From positions 1 through 6,769 of the forward strand of contig CAJTPK010000053.1 of the NCBI GenBank assembly GCA_910578075.1: a stretch of DNA of 6,769 bases, written 5' to 3'. Shown here piece after piece: positions 6,479 to 6,769 of the stretch. Source of the DNA: an uncultured Muribaculaceae bacterium (GTDB taxonomy: Bacteria > Bacteroidota > Bacteroidia > Bacteroidales > Muribaculaceae). The position numbers and the translations under genes were made by a program. The notes under the pieces were generated by a model. That model searched no databases, was not told the DNA's origin, and was given only the letters and a program-made list of their open reading frames with translations. Within the stretch, counting starts at the first letter, position 1. Every line of letters begins with the position of its first letter.

Positions 6479-6714
6479 TCCCAAATAAACAGAGCCAACA
6501 CCAACTTCTTCTGGTGTTTCAGAAGACAAAGTAAACAACACATCTCCATACTGCACGATATTCTGCTTTTCTCCATCGTTTATACGAACATATTGATCGT
6601 TCTCATTCACAACATTGTTTGAATAGACATTCAGATATGTTATGAATGGTTTACCTCTTCCAAAGTCTTCTGAGGATTTTCCTGATAATCCAGAATATGA
6701 ATGCCCCAAATTAG
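6479..6714 (-). pseudogene. hsdS: fragment of a type I restriction-modification specificity subunit (HsdS)
   Basis: About 78 codons read LGHSYSGLSGKSSEDFGRG, then KPFITYLNVYSNNVV, then INDGEKQNIVQYGDVLFTLSSETPEEVGVGSVYLG. This matches the first part of a target-recognition domain of HsdS, the DNA-specificity subunit of type I restriction-modification complexes (compare the common pattern of GLSGK, ITFMNV, GDLFF, SSETPEEVG). A whole HsdS has about 400 residues with two such domains. The expected LNSFCFGFR continuation after SVYLG is missing, because the frame runs into the 70-nt element. On the other side homology ends near 6714, where a different repeat-rich sequence begins. No HsdM or HsdR is in the window. 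It cannot be functional alone; it may be a broken gene or a former donor cassette of a shuffling hsdS locus. Confidence 0.8.
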
Positions 6715-6769
6715 TGGAAAAGGCGCGAGAGTTTGACCCCTTCGGGCACGCGGGATTTGACCCCACGGG
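6715..6769. mobile_element. possible insertion-sequence end with repeated TTTGACCCC motifs (runs off the window)
   Basis: TTTGACCCC occurs at 6732-6740 and 6756-6764, 24 bp apart, and each copy is followed by a CGGG. HsdS-like coding ends abruptly at about 6714, and the sequence beyond starts TGGAAAAGG. A TG-initiated end with several short internal repeats is the layout of IS21-family termini. The transposase genes would lie beyond 6769 and cannot be seen, so the family is inference. The frame stays open here (SNPACPKGSNSRAF) but does not resemble HsdS. Confidence 0.4.

Noticed and set aside
6421..6534. Plus-strand 37-codon frame beginning MAEKAGRPLALGRK inside the 70-nt element
   Set aside because: It owes its start to the repeat element and then runs antisense through the HsdS fragment. 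It may be a byproduct of the element being stop-free; no promoter seen.
6359..6766. A single 135-codon minus-strand gene from a GTG at 6766 through to 6359
   Set aside because: Only the middle (6479-6714) is HsdS-like. The first 17 codons belong to the repeat-rich end sequence and the last 40 read the structured element and the DUF6194-like fragment in a wrong frame, so it is a composite of unrelated pieces.
6741..6769. tRNA 3' end (minus strand GTGGG, 7-nt loop GTCAAAT, CCCGC resembles a T-arm)
   Set aside because: The loop starts with G instead of TTC, the visible stretch is too short to test, and the motif recurs 24 bp on as TTTGACCCC, which fits terminal repeats of an insertion sequence better.

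Overview
The window looks like chromosomal DNA of a gut-type Bacteroidota, probably order Bacteroidales and perhaps close to Muribaculaceae. Three things point there. Two adjacent secreted proteins end in type IX secretion (T9SS) type A-like sorting domains. Several promoters match the Bacteroidota -7 consensus TAnnTTTG rather than a sigma-70 -10 box. The leaders before start codons are A-rich and lack strong Shine-Dalgarno sequences. The family-level placement is a guess; the phylum is well supported.

Layout. Bases 1-113 hold nothing I recognise. From 114 to 1497 there is a divergent pair: a HxlR-family redox-type repressor on the minus strand and an uncharacterised radical SAM enzyme on the plus strand. 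Their 133-bp shared intergenic region has two back-to-back Bacteroidota promoters and several inverted repeats overlapping them, so this is probably a regulator and its target. At 1542-2129 (minus, convergent with the radical SAM gene) is a GrpB-family nucleotidyltransferase-fold protein. The 255-bp gap 2130-2384 holds a strong 68-nt imperfect hairpin and a short palindrome at the stop codon of the next operon.

From 5595 down to 2385 (minus) is a two-gene operon with a 10-bp gap. It encodes a secreted beta-propeller protein with Asp-box repeats, then a larger secreted protein with a choice-of-anchor-J-like domain, an Omp28/thioredoxin-like domain with a CGYC motif, and a T9SS sorting domain. 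A TAATTTTG -7 box and an overlapping dyad precede it. Both products should be exported by Sec and then by T9SS to the surface or medium.

Bases 5596-6123 are mostly non-coding. The right end (6124-6769) looks like a decayed accessory region. It holds, in order, the C-terminal part of a DUF6194-like protein, a 70-nt element with 11-bp perfect terminal inverted repeats and a cloverleaf-like fold, a fragment of a type I restriction specificity subunit (HsdS), and what may be the end of an insertion sequence with repeated TTTGACCCC motifs. Both gene fragments stop at the 70-nt element, the most unusual object in the window.
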